DNA of 49,766 nucleotides from Methanoculleus sp. SDB (GCA_001412355.1 LKUD01000048.1:1-49766); one strand, 5' to 3'; numbered from the stretch's first letter, positions 35,524 through 45,359 are shown. Translations and numbers: made by a program. The notes: generated by a model from the sequence alone, not told the origin.

Positions 35524-36462
35524 TTACTGGATTTCCCCCAATTCCGCACGGAGTTCAGCGAGAGTTGCCTTGCGCTCGGCATAGGCGTCGTGCTGGTGGA
35601 TGCTCTCCTCATTCGTCTGCTTAATGGTAATTAAGGTATCTCCCGGCAGGCCGGAGAACTGTTTAATCACCCTTTTTGCCATCTCCCGAACGCAATCCTC
35701 AACAAATCGGGCATTTTTATGCGCACTGTAGACAACGTGACTTTCGTCTCCGCGTTTCAGAAGCTCATAGATCTGCGCGCTCATCGATTCTTTGAGAATA
35801 TTGATTATCGATTCGAGTTCCACGTGCTGATCGTCGTCCGTTTCGATGGAGAGGAAACCCTTGCCACGCTGGTTGTGGGTCGCCATCGGGACCTCGTCCA
35901 GAAATGCGTCAATCTTGTTTTGATCGATATCGAGATCCTGAAGCACGTACATAGCCCGTTCTTTCATGATATTCTGCGCACAGGGGCACGCGGTCATACC
36001 GGTGACTTCGGCACCGATGCTCTTCCGGACAAGCGGCGTTGTGCCGGTACGCTGGGCGACGGCGCTGGCGACGACCTTCACGACTTCATGGCACTCGGTC
36101 TTGGAGACGGGGGTCTCCCGCTTGACCATGAAGAGGCTTTTCATGTCCACCTCGGTCCGGTCCGCGTACTCATGGTGATCGAGAAGCTTTCGCGCCACCG
36201 CATTGCAGACCTCCTCGATCCCCTTCACTTCGCCCTCAATCGCCTGCTGGAGCACTTCGTCGATCACTTCGAAGTTGCGGGAGAGATTCGCTCCCTTCAG
36301 GCTGCTCGGCAGGTCGACAAAGACATTGAAATTCGAGATGAAAATAACGGGGCGTTTTCCCGGGCGTCCGACTTCGACGAGTTTTTTGACGTTCTTCACG
36401 CCAACCCGTGTCAGATTGATGCGAACGTCGGGCAACGTAGATTGTGTATCCGGAAGTTCCAT
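35524..36462 (-). CDS. mptA: GTP cyclohydrolase MptA
   Basis: A 312-residue member of the GTP cyclohydrolase IB/MptA family. MptA makes 7,8-dihydroneopterin 2',3'-cyclic phosphate from GTP, the first step of tetrahydromethanopterin. Diagnostic parts: GAEVTGMTACPCAQNIM with the metal-binding Cys, ATHNQRGKGFLSIET, and SAHKNARFVEDCVREMAKR. ATG 36462 follows GAGGTCA. Iron-dependent in characterised relatives. It diverges from ilvC; a TATA-like GGATAAAAAA lies on the minus strand around 36524-36533. Confidence 0.96.
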   Translation of the reverse strand: MELPDTQSTLPDVRINLTRVGVKNVKKLVEVGRPGKRPVIFISNFNVFVDLPSSLKGANLSRNFEVIDEVLQQAIEGEVKGIEEVCNAVARKLLDHHEYADRTEVDMKSLFMVKRETPVSKTECHEVVKVVASAVAQRTGTTPLVRKSIGAEVTGMTACPCAQNIMKERAMYVLQDLDIDQNKIDAFLDEVPMATHNQRGKGFLSIETDDDQHVELESIINILKESMSAQIYELLKRGDESHVVYSAHKNARFVEDCVREMAKRVIKQFSGLPGDTLITIKQTNEESIHQHDAYAERKATLAELRAELGEIQ

Positions 36463-36582
36463 TACATTGACCTCATCTGATGGAGAATTTTTTCCCCCAC
36501 TCAGGAAAAGAATCTGAAGTACGTTTTTTATCCAGTCATATAATATTTATGAAAGCAGACCCAATTATGCTTGGCGAAGACA

Positions 36583-37575
36583 ATGCTCAAAAAATACTAC
36601 GAATCGGACGCAGATTTGAGTATCCTTGATAAAAGCACCATAGCCGTGATTGGCTATGGATCCCAGGGCAGAGGGCAGGCACTCAACCTGCGCGACAGCG
36701 GCCTCAACGTCATCATCGGACTCCGGCCCGGAAAAAGCTGGCAGAAAGCCTCCGAGGACGGATTTGAGGTCTATGTAGTCTCAGAAGCAACACAGAAGGC
36801 AGATGTTGTGATGATCCTCCTCCCCGATGAAAATCAGGCGGCGGTCTACCGCGCCGAAATCTTCCCGCATCTCGTGGAAAACAACTGCCTTCTGTTCTCA
36901 CATGGATTCAATATTCACTATGGCCAGATCATGCCTCCGCCAAACGTCGACGTCGCAATGGTCGCCCCCAAAGGCCCCGGGCACATGGTCAGGAGGATGT
37001 ACGAGGACGGCAAGGGCGTCCCCGCACTCATCGCGGTGCATCAGAATTACTCAGGCGGAGCGCACGGCATTGCACTCGCCTATGCGATGGGAATAGGCGC
37101 AACCCGGGCCGTGGTGCTCGAGACATCCTTTGCCGAGGAGACCGAGACGGATCTCTTCGGTGAACAGGCCGTCCTCTGCGGCGGTATTACCTCACTCATC
37201 AAGGCGGGATTCGAGACGCTCGTTGAGGCGGGCTATGCTCCCGAGATGGCATATCTCGAGGTGCTCCACGAGACGAAGCTGATCGTCGATCTCATCTATG
37301 AGGGTGGATTTACTAAGATGCGAGACTCGATCTCGAATACCGCCCAGTACGGCGACCTGACCCGCGGACCCCGGATTATCGGGCCCGAGGCATATCTTGC
37401 GATGCAGCAGGTGCTGGAGGAGATCCAGAGCGGGGAATTTGCAAAAGAGTGGATGCTCGAGAACATGGTGAACCGGCCTGTCTTCAACGCCCTGACACGG
37501 GCAGACGAAAATCACCTCATCGAAACGGTTGGAAAGGAAGTACGCGGCCTCATGCCCCAGTTCAGACAGAAATAA
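36583..37575 (+). CDS. ilvC: ketol-acid reductoisomerase
   Basis: A 330-residue class I enzyme of valine, leucine and isoleucine synthesis. It isomerises and reduces acetolactate using NADPH. The Rossmann loop is [19 protein letters not shown]; catalytic-domain residues include the KGPGH segment and [19 protein letters not shown]. The ATG at 36583 is preferred to an in-frame TTG at 36571 because the family starts at this point. A TATA-like CATATAATATTTA is at 36537-36549. No acetolactate synthase gene is in the window. Confidence 0.95.
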   Translation: MLKKYYESDADLSILDKSTIAVIGYGSQGRGQALNLRDSGLNVIIGLRPGKSWQKASEDGFEVYVVSEATQKADVVMILLPDENQAAVYRAEIFPHLVENNCLLFSHGFNIHYGQIMPPPNVDVAMVAPKGPGHMVRRMYEDGKGVPALIAVHQNYSGGAHGIALAYAMGIGATRAVVLETSFAEETETDLFGEQAVLCGGITSLIKAGFETLVEAGYAPEMAYLEVLHETKLIVDLIYEGGFTKMRDSISNTAQYGDLTRGPRIIGPEAYLAMQQVLEEIQSGEFAKEWMLENMVNRPVFNALTRADENHLIETVGKEVRGLMPQFRQK

Positions 37576-37577
37576 AA

Positions 37578-37594
37578 TTCTTTTTTTCTTTTTT
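37578..37594 (+). terminator. oligo-T terminator of ilvC
   Basis: Two bases after the stop, the strand has TTCTTTTTTTCTTTTTT, a strong archaeal oligo-T termination signal. Confidence 0.6.
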
Positions 37595-37685
37595 ACGCCG
37601 CACATTCTCCCATTGAATCGGAAAAAACAGGGTATATGCCGCTGAAACGCCGGCACGGGGCTTCCCCCGATCCGATGTGGCTCCC

Positions 37686-39758
37686 TTAGTAGCGCATCAG
37701 CCGCGTGGTGGTCCCGAGTGCATGGGTGATGTCCCCGCGCGGGAGTTCGAATACACCGCCCGCATAACGGATGCGGAGCGCATCCCCGCCGGTTTCGCCG
37801 ATGATACGGTGGGGAATGCCGGCGAGCACCGCTTCGTCACGGCACGCGACAAGGAACCGGCCTTCCGTTTCGGCGAAGAGCTCCCGGAGAGGGTTGCCGT
37901 CGAGGCGGACCGACGCGGCCGGAGAACATCGTGCGAGAGCAGCGAGGAGGCCGCCTTTGGAGAGATCGGTGACGGTATCGATCCGGCCACCGGCAACGAG
38001 GTGCCGTACCGGCGCGAGAAGTCCCGGATCCGCCATCGCAGGGGCATGTCCGCCGCACCCGGTCACCGCGTCAAGGACCGAACCGCCGAATGCGTCCGTG
38101 GTTTCGCCGAGAAGGGCAAGGAGGGCGCCGTCACCGGGCGTTCCGGGCGTGAGAACCGGCCCCTTCCCGGCCATGCCAATCGAGGGCGTGGGTTTTATCT
38201 GGGTCTCAAATTCGTCGCTCTCATTGTAGAGGGAGACGTTTCCGCCCACGACGGGTGTGTTGAGCCGCCGGGCCATATCGCCCATCCCGAGAACCGACTG
38301 CTCGATCTGCCAGAATATTTCTGGGTGGACAGGACTCGCGAAGTTCAGGCAGTTGACAATGCAGAGCGGTTCGGCGCCTGCGCACGCGAGGTTTGCGGCG
38401 TTTTCATAGACGGCGTTCGCGGTCCCGGCGTAGGGCGCAAGGTAAATCTGGCGCGGATTGCAGCCGCACGACAGTACGAGGGCATCGTTCCCGAGGCGGA
38501 GGACGCCCGCATCGCCGCCGACGGAGAGCGTCCGGATCTGCACGTGATGGTCATACTGCCGTGCCACCCAGTCTTTACGGGCGACGTCCGGGTGGGAAAG
38601 CACCGCGCACGCAAGATCAGGGAGACTCGCAGATGGCGGCGTGAACGGTTTTTCCGCATTATACGGCGTCTTCGGCCACGCTTCGCACGGCGCACCTCCG
38701 ACGAGCAGGTCGATGGGGAGATCGCAGACCGTACGGCCCCCGAACGTGATCACGTACCGCCGCTCCTCCGTCACCTCACCGATATCGCTCCACTGGAGGT
38801 CATACTTCTCCGCGATTTCACCGATGACCCGCACGTCCCCGGGTGCAACTTCGGCAAGCATCCGCTCCTGCGATTCGGCAAGCAGGATCTCGACCTCATT
38901 CATCCCCGTTTCACGGAGATGGACCCGGGAGGCATCGAGACGGGCGCCGAAGGTGCTGCTCATCTCGCTTGAGGCGCCTGCCAGCCCGGCAGCTCCGAGG
39001 TCACGGCAGGAGAGGATTTTTCCGGTCGCCGCCATCTCGAGGGTCGCCTCGATGAGGAGCTTTTCCGTATAGGGATCCCCGACCTGCACACAGGGGCGGT
39101 CCTCCGCCTCGGCGTCCTCGGAGAGGTCACGCGACGCAAATGACGCCCCTCCGAGCCCGTCTCTGCCCGTGGACGCACCGTAGAGCACGAGGCGGCTGCC
39201 GGGCTTCTTGACCCGTGCGGTGAGGAACGTGCCGGGGTTGACGACTCCCACGCAGACGATATTGACGAGAGGGTTTCCCGCGTAACTGTCGTCAAAGACC
39301 AGTTCTCCCCGGACGACGGGGACGCCGATGCAGTTTCCGTAGTCGCCGATCCCGGCGACCACGTGTTCGAAGAGATAGCGGTTCTTCTCCTGGGAAAGCG
39401 GCCCGAAATAGAGCGGATCCATGAGTGCGATCGGCCGCGCACCCATCGAGATGACGTCGCGGACGATGCCGCCCACACCGGTCGCCGCACCGTCATAGGG
39501 ATCGACGTAACTCGGGTGGTTGTGGCTCTCCATCCCGATTGCCAGTGCGATATCATCGGAAAACCGCACGATCGCCGCATCGTCACCGGGGCCCAGGAGG
39601 ACGTTTTCTCCCGTGGTGGGAAGGGTTTTGAGGAGAGCCCCCGTGGACCGGTAACTGCAGTGTTCACTCCAGAGGTTATCGAAGCAGGCGATTTCAAGGG
39701 GTGTCAGCTCGCGTTTCAGCTCATGTTCCAGATATGATCGGTCCCGGGCAGATACCAT
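37686..39758 (-). CDS. purL: phosphoribosylformylglycinamidine synthase subunit PurL
   Basis: A 690-residue protein of the small (PurLQS) type. It uses ATP and glutamine-derived ammonia from PurQ to make FGAM in purine synthesis. Motifs: NLWSEHCSYRST, GMESHNHPSYVDPYDGAATG and GNVSLYNES. I start at ATG 39758; a GTG at 39779 would add seven residues. Neither purQ nor purS is in the window. Complete. Confidence 0.96.
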   Translation of the reverse strand: MVSARDRSYLEHELKRELTPLEIACFDNLWSEHCSYRSTGALLKTLPTTGENVLLGPGDDAAIVRFSDDIALAIGMESHNHPSYVDPYDGAATGVGGIVRDVISMGARPIALMDPLYFGPLSQEKNRYLFEHVVAGIGDYGNCIGVPVVRGELVFDDSYAGNPLVNIVCVGVVNPGTFLTARVKKPGSRLVLYGASTGRDGLGGASFASRDLSEDAEAEDRPCVQVGDPYTEKLLIEATLEMAATGKILSCRDLGAAGLAGASSEMSSTFGARLDASRVHLRETGMNEVEILLAESQERMLAEVAPGDVRVIGEIAEKYDLQWSDIGEVTEERRYVITFGGRTVCDLPIDLLVGGAPCEAWPKTPYNAEKPFTPPSASLPDLACAVLSHPDVARKDWVARQYDHHVQIRTLSVGGDAGVLRLGNDALVLSCGCNPRQIYLAPYAGTANAVYENAANLACAGAEPLCIVNCLNFASPVHPEIFWQIEQSVLGMGDMARRLNTPVVGGNVSLYNESDEFETQIKPTPSIGMAGKGPVLTPGTPGDGALLALLGETTDAFGGSVLDAVTGCGGHAPAMADPGLLAPVRHLVAGGRIDTVTDLSKGGLLAALARCSPAASVRLDGNPLRELFAETEGRFLVACRDEAVLAGIPHRIIGETGGDALRIRYAGGVFELPRGDITHALGTTTRLMRY

Positions 39759-40204
39759 GATGAAGGAAGGGTTGATCACGGATCTACATTAATGATACCC
39801 GGCCACCCGCTTTGTGGGTTTCTGCCGCGTGCAGCAGGTGCCCCTGTTCACCGGCAGGCCAAAAGGCTCATCTGCGTTTCTTTCTCCCCGGCGTCGCCGC
39901 TGATATCCCGGAGTATGGTTCCGCATAATGCAGAGCGGCGGTTCACCGCTGCCGTTCTGCGGAGGTCGGGGGACATCGGGATTTCCGTCATCGAAGCACC
40001 GGCCTTTCCGCTGATTGCGAATTTAGGGCTAATCGCCGTTAATATTCAGACGGATTATCGCCACCGGAGATCATTGGCAGGGGCCGCCTCCCCGATGCGA
40101 CGCCTGCCCGGACACGTGCGGAAAAAAAGGCATCCTCCGGGATACGGCACGGCACGTCGGGGCCCCGAAACTATAGTATTCTAGCACATCAATAGAGTAC
40201 CCGC
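39759..40204. other. 446-bp divergent intergenic region, no gene found
   Basis: It separates purL (leftward) from aIF2 beta (rightward). A frame of 130 codons on the plus strand (39792-40184) has Arg/Pro-rich, domain-free sequence and no ribosome site, so I treat it as chance. A TATA-like ACTATAGTATT at 40169-40179 lies about 30 bp before the aIF2 beta ATG. Confidence 0.5.
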
Positions 40205-40816
40205 ATGGTCGATCCGTACGAAAAACTGCTGAAGCAGGCATATAGCAATATCACCGAAATCTCCGGGGACGAGGGGCGCTTTACCGTCCCGGAGCCGAAG
40301 GTCTATATCGAGGGGAAAACCACCGTCTTCGAGAATTTTACTGAAATCGCAACGAAAGTTCGGCGCGACCAGGATCACCTGATGAAATTCCTCGTCGGCG
40401 AACTGGGAACGGCAGGAAAGATAGATGGGAACCGGGCGATATTCAACGGAAAATTCGAGCGGACGGTCATTGAATCGGCAATACGTAACTACATCGATGA
40501 TTACGTTATCTGCTCCGAGTGCGGCAAACCCGACACCCGGCTGATTAAGGACGGGCGGGTGCTGACGCTCCGGTGCGATGCCTGCGGAGGCCACCGGCCG
40601 GTGAAGAAACGCCGGGCACGCACGGAACCCGTGGGCAGCAGGCTCGAGGAGGGTGCCATCATGGACGTGGATATCGAGTCCCTGTCGCGCCGCGGAGACG
40701 GTGTCGCACGAATCGGCAAATACACGATGTATGTTGCGGGAACGAAACCCGGTCAGACCGTCAAGGTCAAAATCACCCGTGTCGCAGGTTCAATCGTCTT
40801 TACCCAGAAAGTCTGA
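40205..40816 (+). CDS. eif2b: translation initiation factor aIF2 beta with C-terminal TRAM domain
   Basis: A 203-residue protein. The N-terminal two thirds are standard aIF2 beta: helix contacting gamma, the alpha-beta domain ([20 protein letters not shown]), and a zinc finger [10 protein letters not shown] with [10 protein letters not shown]. The last 65 residues are an added TRAM domain ([18 protein letters not shown], then [14 protein letters not shown]), an RNA-binding fold. With alpha and gamma it carries Met-tRNAi to the ribosome. TRAM extensions occur in some methanogen aIF2 beta proteins. The TATA-to-ATG distance suggests a very short leader. Confidence 0.95.
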   Translation: MVDPYEKLLKQAYSNITEISGDEGRFTVPEPKVYIEGKTTVFENFTEIATKVRRDQDHLMKFLVGELGTAGKIDGNRAIFNGKFERTVIESAIRNYIDDYVICSECGKPDTRLIKDGRVLTLRCDACGGHRPVKKRRARTEPVGSRLEEGAIMDVDIESLSRRGDGVARIGKYTMYVAGTKPGQTVKVKITRVAGSIVFTQKV

Positions 40817-40917
40817 AAACGACCGTCCCTTTTTTCAGCCGCGGGAGCGGGTGACATCATTCCGGCCGCGGCTCCTGTCCCGCGCGCCAGAAAAATCCTG
40901 AAAAAGTATATCTTTGT

Positions 40918-41193
40918 CTACTGTGCCTTTGCCCGTATCTGGCCAAGCAGCTCGTCACAGTACCCTGCAAGGCGCGTGCAGGCGTCCATGATGGCATCGA
41001 GCGGCGTCCTCCCTTCGAGAGTTGTCACGACAATCTCGGGATCGGAAAAGTGGAATTCCTTGATGTACTGCGCGACATCCACGAGAGGATCCTGAAGAAG
41101 CTCGTTCGTGAGCGCATTCATGAATGTATGGCCCTGCCCGACAAAGAAAATTCTTGCACTGTTTTTTTCGAGTTCTATGATTTTGATTTCCAT
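40918..41193 (-). CDS. rpoL: RNA polymerase subunit Rpo11 (L)
   Basis: A 91-residue protein matching archaeal RpoL, counterpart of eukaryotic Rpb11. The typical sequence GQGHTFMNALTNELLQDPLVDVAQY matches the alpha-like dimerisation motif; only part is quoted here: GHTFMNALTNELLQ. It pairs with Rpo3 in the assembly platform of RNA polymerase. ATG 41193 is used; a GTG six bases upstream is less likely. It converges with the aIF2 beta gene. Confidence 0.93.
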   Translation of the reverse strand: MEIKIIELEKNSARIFFVGQGHTFMNALTNELLQDPLVDVAQYIKEFHFSDPEIVVTTLEGRTPLDAIMDACTRLAGYCDELLGQIRAKAQ

Positions 41194-41240
41194 ATGCACG
41201 AATGGGTGGTGGCGGAATCACCTTATACGTATGGGTCGGG

Positions 41241-41960
41241 TCAGAACCGGAACACATCCCCGTCACGTGCCGTATCTGAAAGATCCCACCCCATCAGGTG
41301 GCTCATGTGCACGCAGCGAAACGACGCCGCCCCGAGATCGGCGGCGAGAGAGCGGGCGTCTTCATAGTTCATGTGCTTACCGATGGCGATTCCGCCGGGA
41401 ACGAGCGCATCCAGAAAGAGCAGATCGGCATCCCGCATCAGTTCACGGCTTCGTGCCGGTATCAGGACGTTCGTATCCCCCGAGATGACGATCTTTGCCC
41501 CGTCCGCCTTGATGACAATGCCGCAGGCATAGATAGGGGGGTGGTTTACTTCGATGAAGGTGCAAGACAACCCGAACAGATCGAAGGGAGTGTATGCCGG
41601 ACGGGGGCAGCCTTCGAAGCGCAGGAAATGCAGCTGTTCGCGGATATAGGTGAGCACCGGCGGAGCCGCATATGCGGGCGGTAGCTTCTGGACCCGGTAA
41701 AACTCATTGTATCCGACAAAATGGTCGTAATGCCCGTGCGTCCAGAGCACCGCATCGATGCGGGGGGATCCGCGGGCAAGCAGCTGGGCCCGCAGGTCGG
41801 GTGACGTATCCACGAGCACACGGCGCTCCCCCGTCGTGATGAGAAACGAGGTGCGCAGCCGTTCGCGTCCGAAGCGTGCTGCGTCAGCGCAGACCGGGCA
41901 GGTGCACCCGATCTTCGGTGTACCGATCGCATCTCCGGTGCCGAGCAGTGTGATCTCCAT
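41241..41960 (-). CDS. PhnP-like metallo-beta-lactamase-fold hydrolase
   Basis: A 239-residue protein. The N terminus MEITLLGTGDAIGTP and the Cys group GCTCPVC resemble PhnP-type phosphodiesterases, which bind structural zinc there. The catalytic motif is THGHYDHFVGY (HxHxDH), followed by ISGDTNV (Asp ligand) and CVHMSHLMG (late His). It most likely cleaves a cyclic phosphodiester or similar; the substrate is unknown. It begins one base after the AAA+ gene stop and is the last of the M24-map-AAA operon. Confidence 0.88.
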   Translation of the reverse strand: MEITLLGTGDAIGTPKIGCTCPVCADAARFGRERLRTSFLITTGERRVLVDTSPDLRAQLLARGSPRIDAVLWTHGHYDHFVGYNEFYRVQKLPPAYAAPPVLTYIREQLHFLRFEGCPRPAYTPFDLFGLSCTFIEVNHPPIYACGIVIKADGAKIVISGDTNVLIPARSRELMRDADLLFLDALVPGGIAIGKHMNYEDARSLAADLGAASFRCVHMSHLMGWDLSDTARDGDVFRF

Positions 41961-41961
41961 A

Positions 41962-43251
41962 TCAGGAGTGGCTGGTTTTTCTGATGAGATCGCGGTTCCT
42001 GACGATTTCCATTCCCCTTTCAATGTCTTCCGGCAGGATTTCCTCGCTCTCCCGGATGAGCGCAGAAAGCAGCGCCTCCTTGACCATGATGCGCAGATCC
42101 GATCCGGTGAACCCTTCCGTCTTCTCTGAAAGAGCGTCAAAATCGCAGCGGCAGTCAAGCGTCCGCGTAATTTTTTGGAGAATCTCCTTCCGCATCGCTT
42201 TGTCGGGCAGCGGGAACTCGACGACCTCGTCAAAACGCCGCCATGCCGCCTCGTCAAGCAGCCAGGGGTGGTTTGTTGCCCCGACGAGAAGAACGCCGTT
42301 CCTGATGAAACTCGTCGTATCGATGTTTTTCAGGAGCATATTCACCGCACGCTTCATCGCCGCGTTGTCATCCGTTATCCTGCTTTTTGCGACAAAGTCG
42401 AACTCATCGATGAAGAGGATGCAGGGGGCAAGTTCCCGCGCAAGTTCGAAGATCCGGTCGATATTCTTCGATGTCTCGCCTAAGTACTGTGAGGTGATCA
42501 TCGCAAGCCGTACTTCGAGGATCGGCATGTGCACCGCATGCGACATGGCGAGGGCGAGCGATGTCTTTCCGGTGCCCGGCGGACCCACAAAGAGGAGTTT
42601 TCCGAATTCGTAGATGCGTTTCTCCCTGAGGAAGTCCCGGTTTTTCAGTGCGATGCCTATCTTCCTGAGGATCGCCTGCTGCTCTTCGGTGCAGACGAGC
42701 AGGTCAAGGGACTGTTCAATCTCCTCCGGTGCGCTGATGATGATCAGGTCGCGGGCAGTGCGCATCTCCTCATGATCGGCAAGGAGGCGGGAAAGCTTTG
42801 CCTCGATATATTCTTTTGTATCCTCGTACAGCGGGTTTTCGGCACGCGCGGCCGCATAGGACACGTCCGCAATCCCTGTCGTCTCAAAAAAATATGCAAG
42901 AGCGGGATTGCGTGCGGCACGGGCGGTGCCGCCTTTGGTGATGAACCACTGGGCAGCCGGTTCGAGAGACGTGAGAGCGAGGCGCCCGCCGAACTCCTCG
43001 TACTTTACAAAAGGATTGGCCTTCAGCGTCCCGTAGGCATTGTCCACGCCCATCCCGCGTTTCAGCTGGCTTTCGCTGACGAGAACCGGACGCTTGAGCG
43101 TGGTGGTTCCTCCGTTGACCCCTGTGATATCCCTGAGTCGGGGGGTAAGATCGTTCTTATCGAGGTGCGGATACCGGTTGATAATTTCAGCGGTGAGGAG
43201 AACCTCCATGATATCCAGTACCTCTGTTTCTGCATCAGAAGGCGGCGTCAT
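41962..43251 (-). CDS. AAA+ ATPase with uncharacterised N-terminal domain
   Basis: A 429-residue protein. One AAA module: Walker A FVGPPGTGKTS near 222, Walker B CILFIDEFD, sensor 1 LLVGATNHP, arginine finger region EAAWRRFDEV and sensor 2 in GFTGSDLRIMV, as in the classical FtsH/proteasomal/Vps4 clade. The first 100 residues look like a winged-helix (TLKRPVLVSESQLKRGMGVD) and are not a standard adaptor domain. An alpha-helical linker follows (about 130-205). No transmembrane or protease domain is present, so it may be an unfoldase or a remodeller of unknown target. Neighbours are two M24 peptidases and a hydrolase. Confidence 0.88.
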   Translation of the reverse strand: MTPPSDAETEVLDIMEVLLTAEIINRYPHLDKNDLTPRLRDITGVNGGTTTLKRPVLVSESQLKRGMGVDNAYGTLKANPFVKYEEFGGRLALTSLEPAAQWFITKGGTARAARNPALAYFFETTGIADVSYAAARAENPLYEDTKEYIEAKLSRLLADHEEMRTARDLIIISAPEEIEQSLDLLVCTEEQQAILRKIGIALKNRDFLREKRIYEFGKLLFVGPPGTGKTSLALAMSHAVHMPILEVRLAMITSQYLGETSKNIDRIFELARELAPCILFIDEFDFVAKSRITDDNAAMKRAVNMLLKNIDTTSFIRNGVLLVGATNHPWLLDEAAWRRFDEVVEFPLPDKAMRKEILQKITRTLDCRCDFDALSEKTEGFTGSDLRIMVKEALLSALIRESEEILPEDIERGMEIVRNRDLIRKTSHS

Positions 43252-43293
43252 CGTAACAGAGTATGTTAGAGCTCAGATTCCATAAGCCTTACT

Positions 43294-44172
43294 TTAGCGG
43301 CGGGTTGTCACCAGGCACCCGTCCTCCGTGACGATCACCGTATGCTCGGCCTGCGAGACAAGAGAACCCGGAATATCGTGCAGTACGGGGTATCCGTGAA
43401 GGATCTGTGCCCGCCGGAGAGTGGCGATGGCAAGATCCACCTTCGTGCCCGGGATCCACCGTCGGGAAAAAGGCAGGCCGCCACGGGGGCGGATTGCCTC
43501 AAGCAGTTTTTTTGCAGCCGGAAGCCGAACGGGCTTGACCGCGAGCTGGCTGAAGATCTCGACACGCTGGCTCTCGCTCACCCGCCCGCTTCCGGTGGTT
43601 GCGAAAGGCTCGATGGCAAAAGCCATCCCCTCTTTCAGCACCGTGCCGCCTGAAACGGCGATATTCGGGATTGTCGGCGAGCCGTGCAGGGAAAAATGGC
43701 CGAGGCCGTGCCCGGTAAGGTTGGCAACCGGGCGAAACCCGCGCCCTTCAATCTCCTCCTGAATGGCGGCACCGAGATCACCTGCGGTCACACCCGGACG
43801 GACGAGCGAGATCGCACGTTCAAGCGCCGCTGCGGACGCCTCGACAAGAGGGCCGTTTTTCCCGAGATCGACGGTGAGGGCGGTGTCGGCGATATACCCC
43901 TCGACATGCACGCCGAGGTCAACCTTGATGAGATCCCCCGCGGAGAAGAGACGCTCGTCCCCGGGCCCGGCAGTATCGTGCGCGGCGTTTTCGTTGGATG
44001 ATATGTTGAGGGGAAAGGCGAGTGCTCCCCCTTCGTCACAGACCGCCGCCTCGATCGTTTCGACCAGGTCGAGAACCGGTTCGCCTGTCCTGACCATCCC
44101 TGCGGCACGTGTCAGTATCTTCGAGGCAATTGCGCCCGCTTCACAATAGTATTCGAGAATTTCTTCATTCAT
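43294..44172 (-). CDS. map: methionine aminopeptidase, type II
   Basis: A 292-residue M24 metalloprotease that removes initiator Met. Metal ligands: two Asp in VDLGVHVEGYIADTALTV, His in GHGLGHFSLHG, Glu in FAIEPFATTG and Glu in AEHTVIVTEDG. The insert between His and Glu marks type II, as in archaea and eukaryotes. ATG 44172 overlaps the preceding TGA (ATGA). Complete. Confidence 0.95.
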   Translation of the reverse strand: MNEEILEYYCEAGAIASKILTRAAGMVRTGEPVLDLVETIEAAVCDEGGALAFPLNISSNENAAHDTAGPGDERLFSAGDLIKVDLGVHVEGYIADTALTVDLGKNGPLVEASAAALERAISLVRPGVTAGDLGAAIQEEIEGRGFRPVANLTGHGLGHFSLHGSPTIPNIAVSGGTVLKEGMAFAIEPFATTGSGRVSESQRVEIFSQLAVKPVRLPAAKKLLEAIRPRGGLPFSRRWIPGTKVDLAIATLRRAQILHGYPVLHDIPGSLVSQAEHTVIVTEDGCLVTTRR

Positions 44173-45299
44173 AAGCACAACTCCTTCGAAAAACGGGTAA
44201 ACCGGTCAAAACCCTCCGCAGTCACGACTCCGATGTCCTCCAGCCTGACCCCCCCGATGCCGGGGAAATACAGGCCCGGTTCAACGGTTACGACATTGCC
44301 GGGCTTGAGCTCCCCGCCCGACGGCCCGAGTGCCGGAAGTTCATGGATGTCAAGGCCGACACCATGCCCGAGACTGTGCACAAATCCTTTCGCACCCGAT
44401 TCGTACCCGCGATCGGAGAAAAAGTCGACAACTGCCTGGTGGACGTCTTTCCCGGTCACGCCGGCACGGATGTGCCCTGTTGCGAGTGCCTGCGCCTCAG
44501 AGACGGTATCGTACATCTCCCGGATTTCGGGCGTGGGCTCTCCCTTCACCACCGTTCTCGTCATGTCGGCATAATAGCCGGTCCGTTCATCCCGGGGGAA
44601 GATATCGATGACAACCGGCTGCCCTTCGGCAAGGGGGCCCTCACCGAGGCGATGCGGCATGGCCGTCTCTTCCCCGGAGGAGATGATCGTATCAGACGCC
44701 CGGCAGCCCTGCCGCAGGAGCAGGATATGCATCTCCTGCCTGATTGTTGCGGAGGTGAGCGCCGTTCCGTCCTTTTCGACGAGAATTCCGCCCCGAACAC
44801 CGGCATCCCGGATACGGGCGACGGCATGCGCCATTGCCTGTTCGGCTGCACGCTGTGCTGTGCGTATCGCCTCGATCTCAGCGGGGTGCTTGACCGCCCG
44901 GATCTCCTCGACCGTGCCGGCGTCTATCTGCACGGCACCGTGGGCCTGGAGCGCCTGTCCGAGCGCGAACGGGCATGAGGGAGGGAGCAGAAAGCTCCCG
45001 CCGGCAACATTCGCGATCATCTGCGCGAGTGCCCGCCACCGGTCCGGTTCTTCTTTCACGATCTCGAAATACCCTGCTTCGGCACGGCTCATGACCGCAC
45101 ACGAGGATTCCGCGGCGGCCCGTGCATATTCCATTTGCGGGACGATGAGGAGTCCCCGTTCCTCCGGCTTTTTAATATACACAACCGGATCGTTTATGGA
45201 GAATCCCGTGAGATAGCGCAGGTTTGCATCCTGTGATGACGCATACATGACAAATGCCGATGCGCCCGTGCTTTCCAGTGCGGTGTCGAGTGCGTCCAT
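44169..45299 (-). CDS. Xaa-Pro peptidase-type M24 enzyme
   Basis: A 376-residue protein with a creatinase-like N-terminal domain (1-140) and a pita-bread catalytic domain. All five metal ligands are visible: Asp in VVIDIFPRD, Asp in YYADMTRTV, His in LGHGVGLDIHE, Glu in TVEPGLYFPG and Glu in VRLEDIGVV. It should be an aminopeptidase for Xaa-Pro peptides or a prolidase; which one cannot be told from sequence. First gene of the leftward operon. An AT-rich promoter (ATAAAAGTAC on the minus strand, 45330-45339) is shared with the divergent small membrane protein gene. Confidence 0.92.
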   Translation of the reverse strand: MDALDTALESTGASAFVMYASSQDANLRYLTGFSINDPVVYIKKPEERGLLIVPQMEYARAAAESSCAVMSRAEAGYFEIVKEEPDRWRALAQMIANVAGGSFLLPPSCPFALGQALQAHGAVQIDAGTVEEIRAVKHPAEIEAIRTAQRAAEQAMAHAVARIRDAGVRGGILVEKDGTALTSATIRQEMHILLLRQGCRASDTIISSGEETAMPHRLGEGPLAEGQPVVIDIFPRDERTGYYADMTRTVVKGEPTPEIREMYDTVSEAQALATGHIRAGVTGKDVHQAVVDFFSDRGYESGAKGFVHSLGHGVGLDIHELPALGPSGGELKPGNVVTVEPGLYFPGIGGVRLEDIGVVTAEGFDRFTRFSKELCL

Positions 45300-45359
45300 C
45301 CATTACAACTGGGAAGGTCAAACCACAAGTACTTTTATCACGGAAATGAAGAATGAGTG

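Noticed and set aside
35524-36462. Possible bacterial-type folate enzyme (FolE2)
   Set aside because: Archaeal context and the CPCAQ/THNQRG pattern fit MptA better, which belongs to the same superfamily.
39792-40184. A 130-codon plus-strand frame between purL and aIF2 beta
   Set aside because: Arg/Pro-rich translation, no ribosome site and no motif; probably chance.
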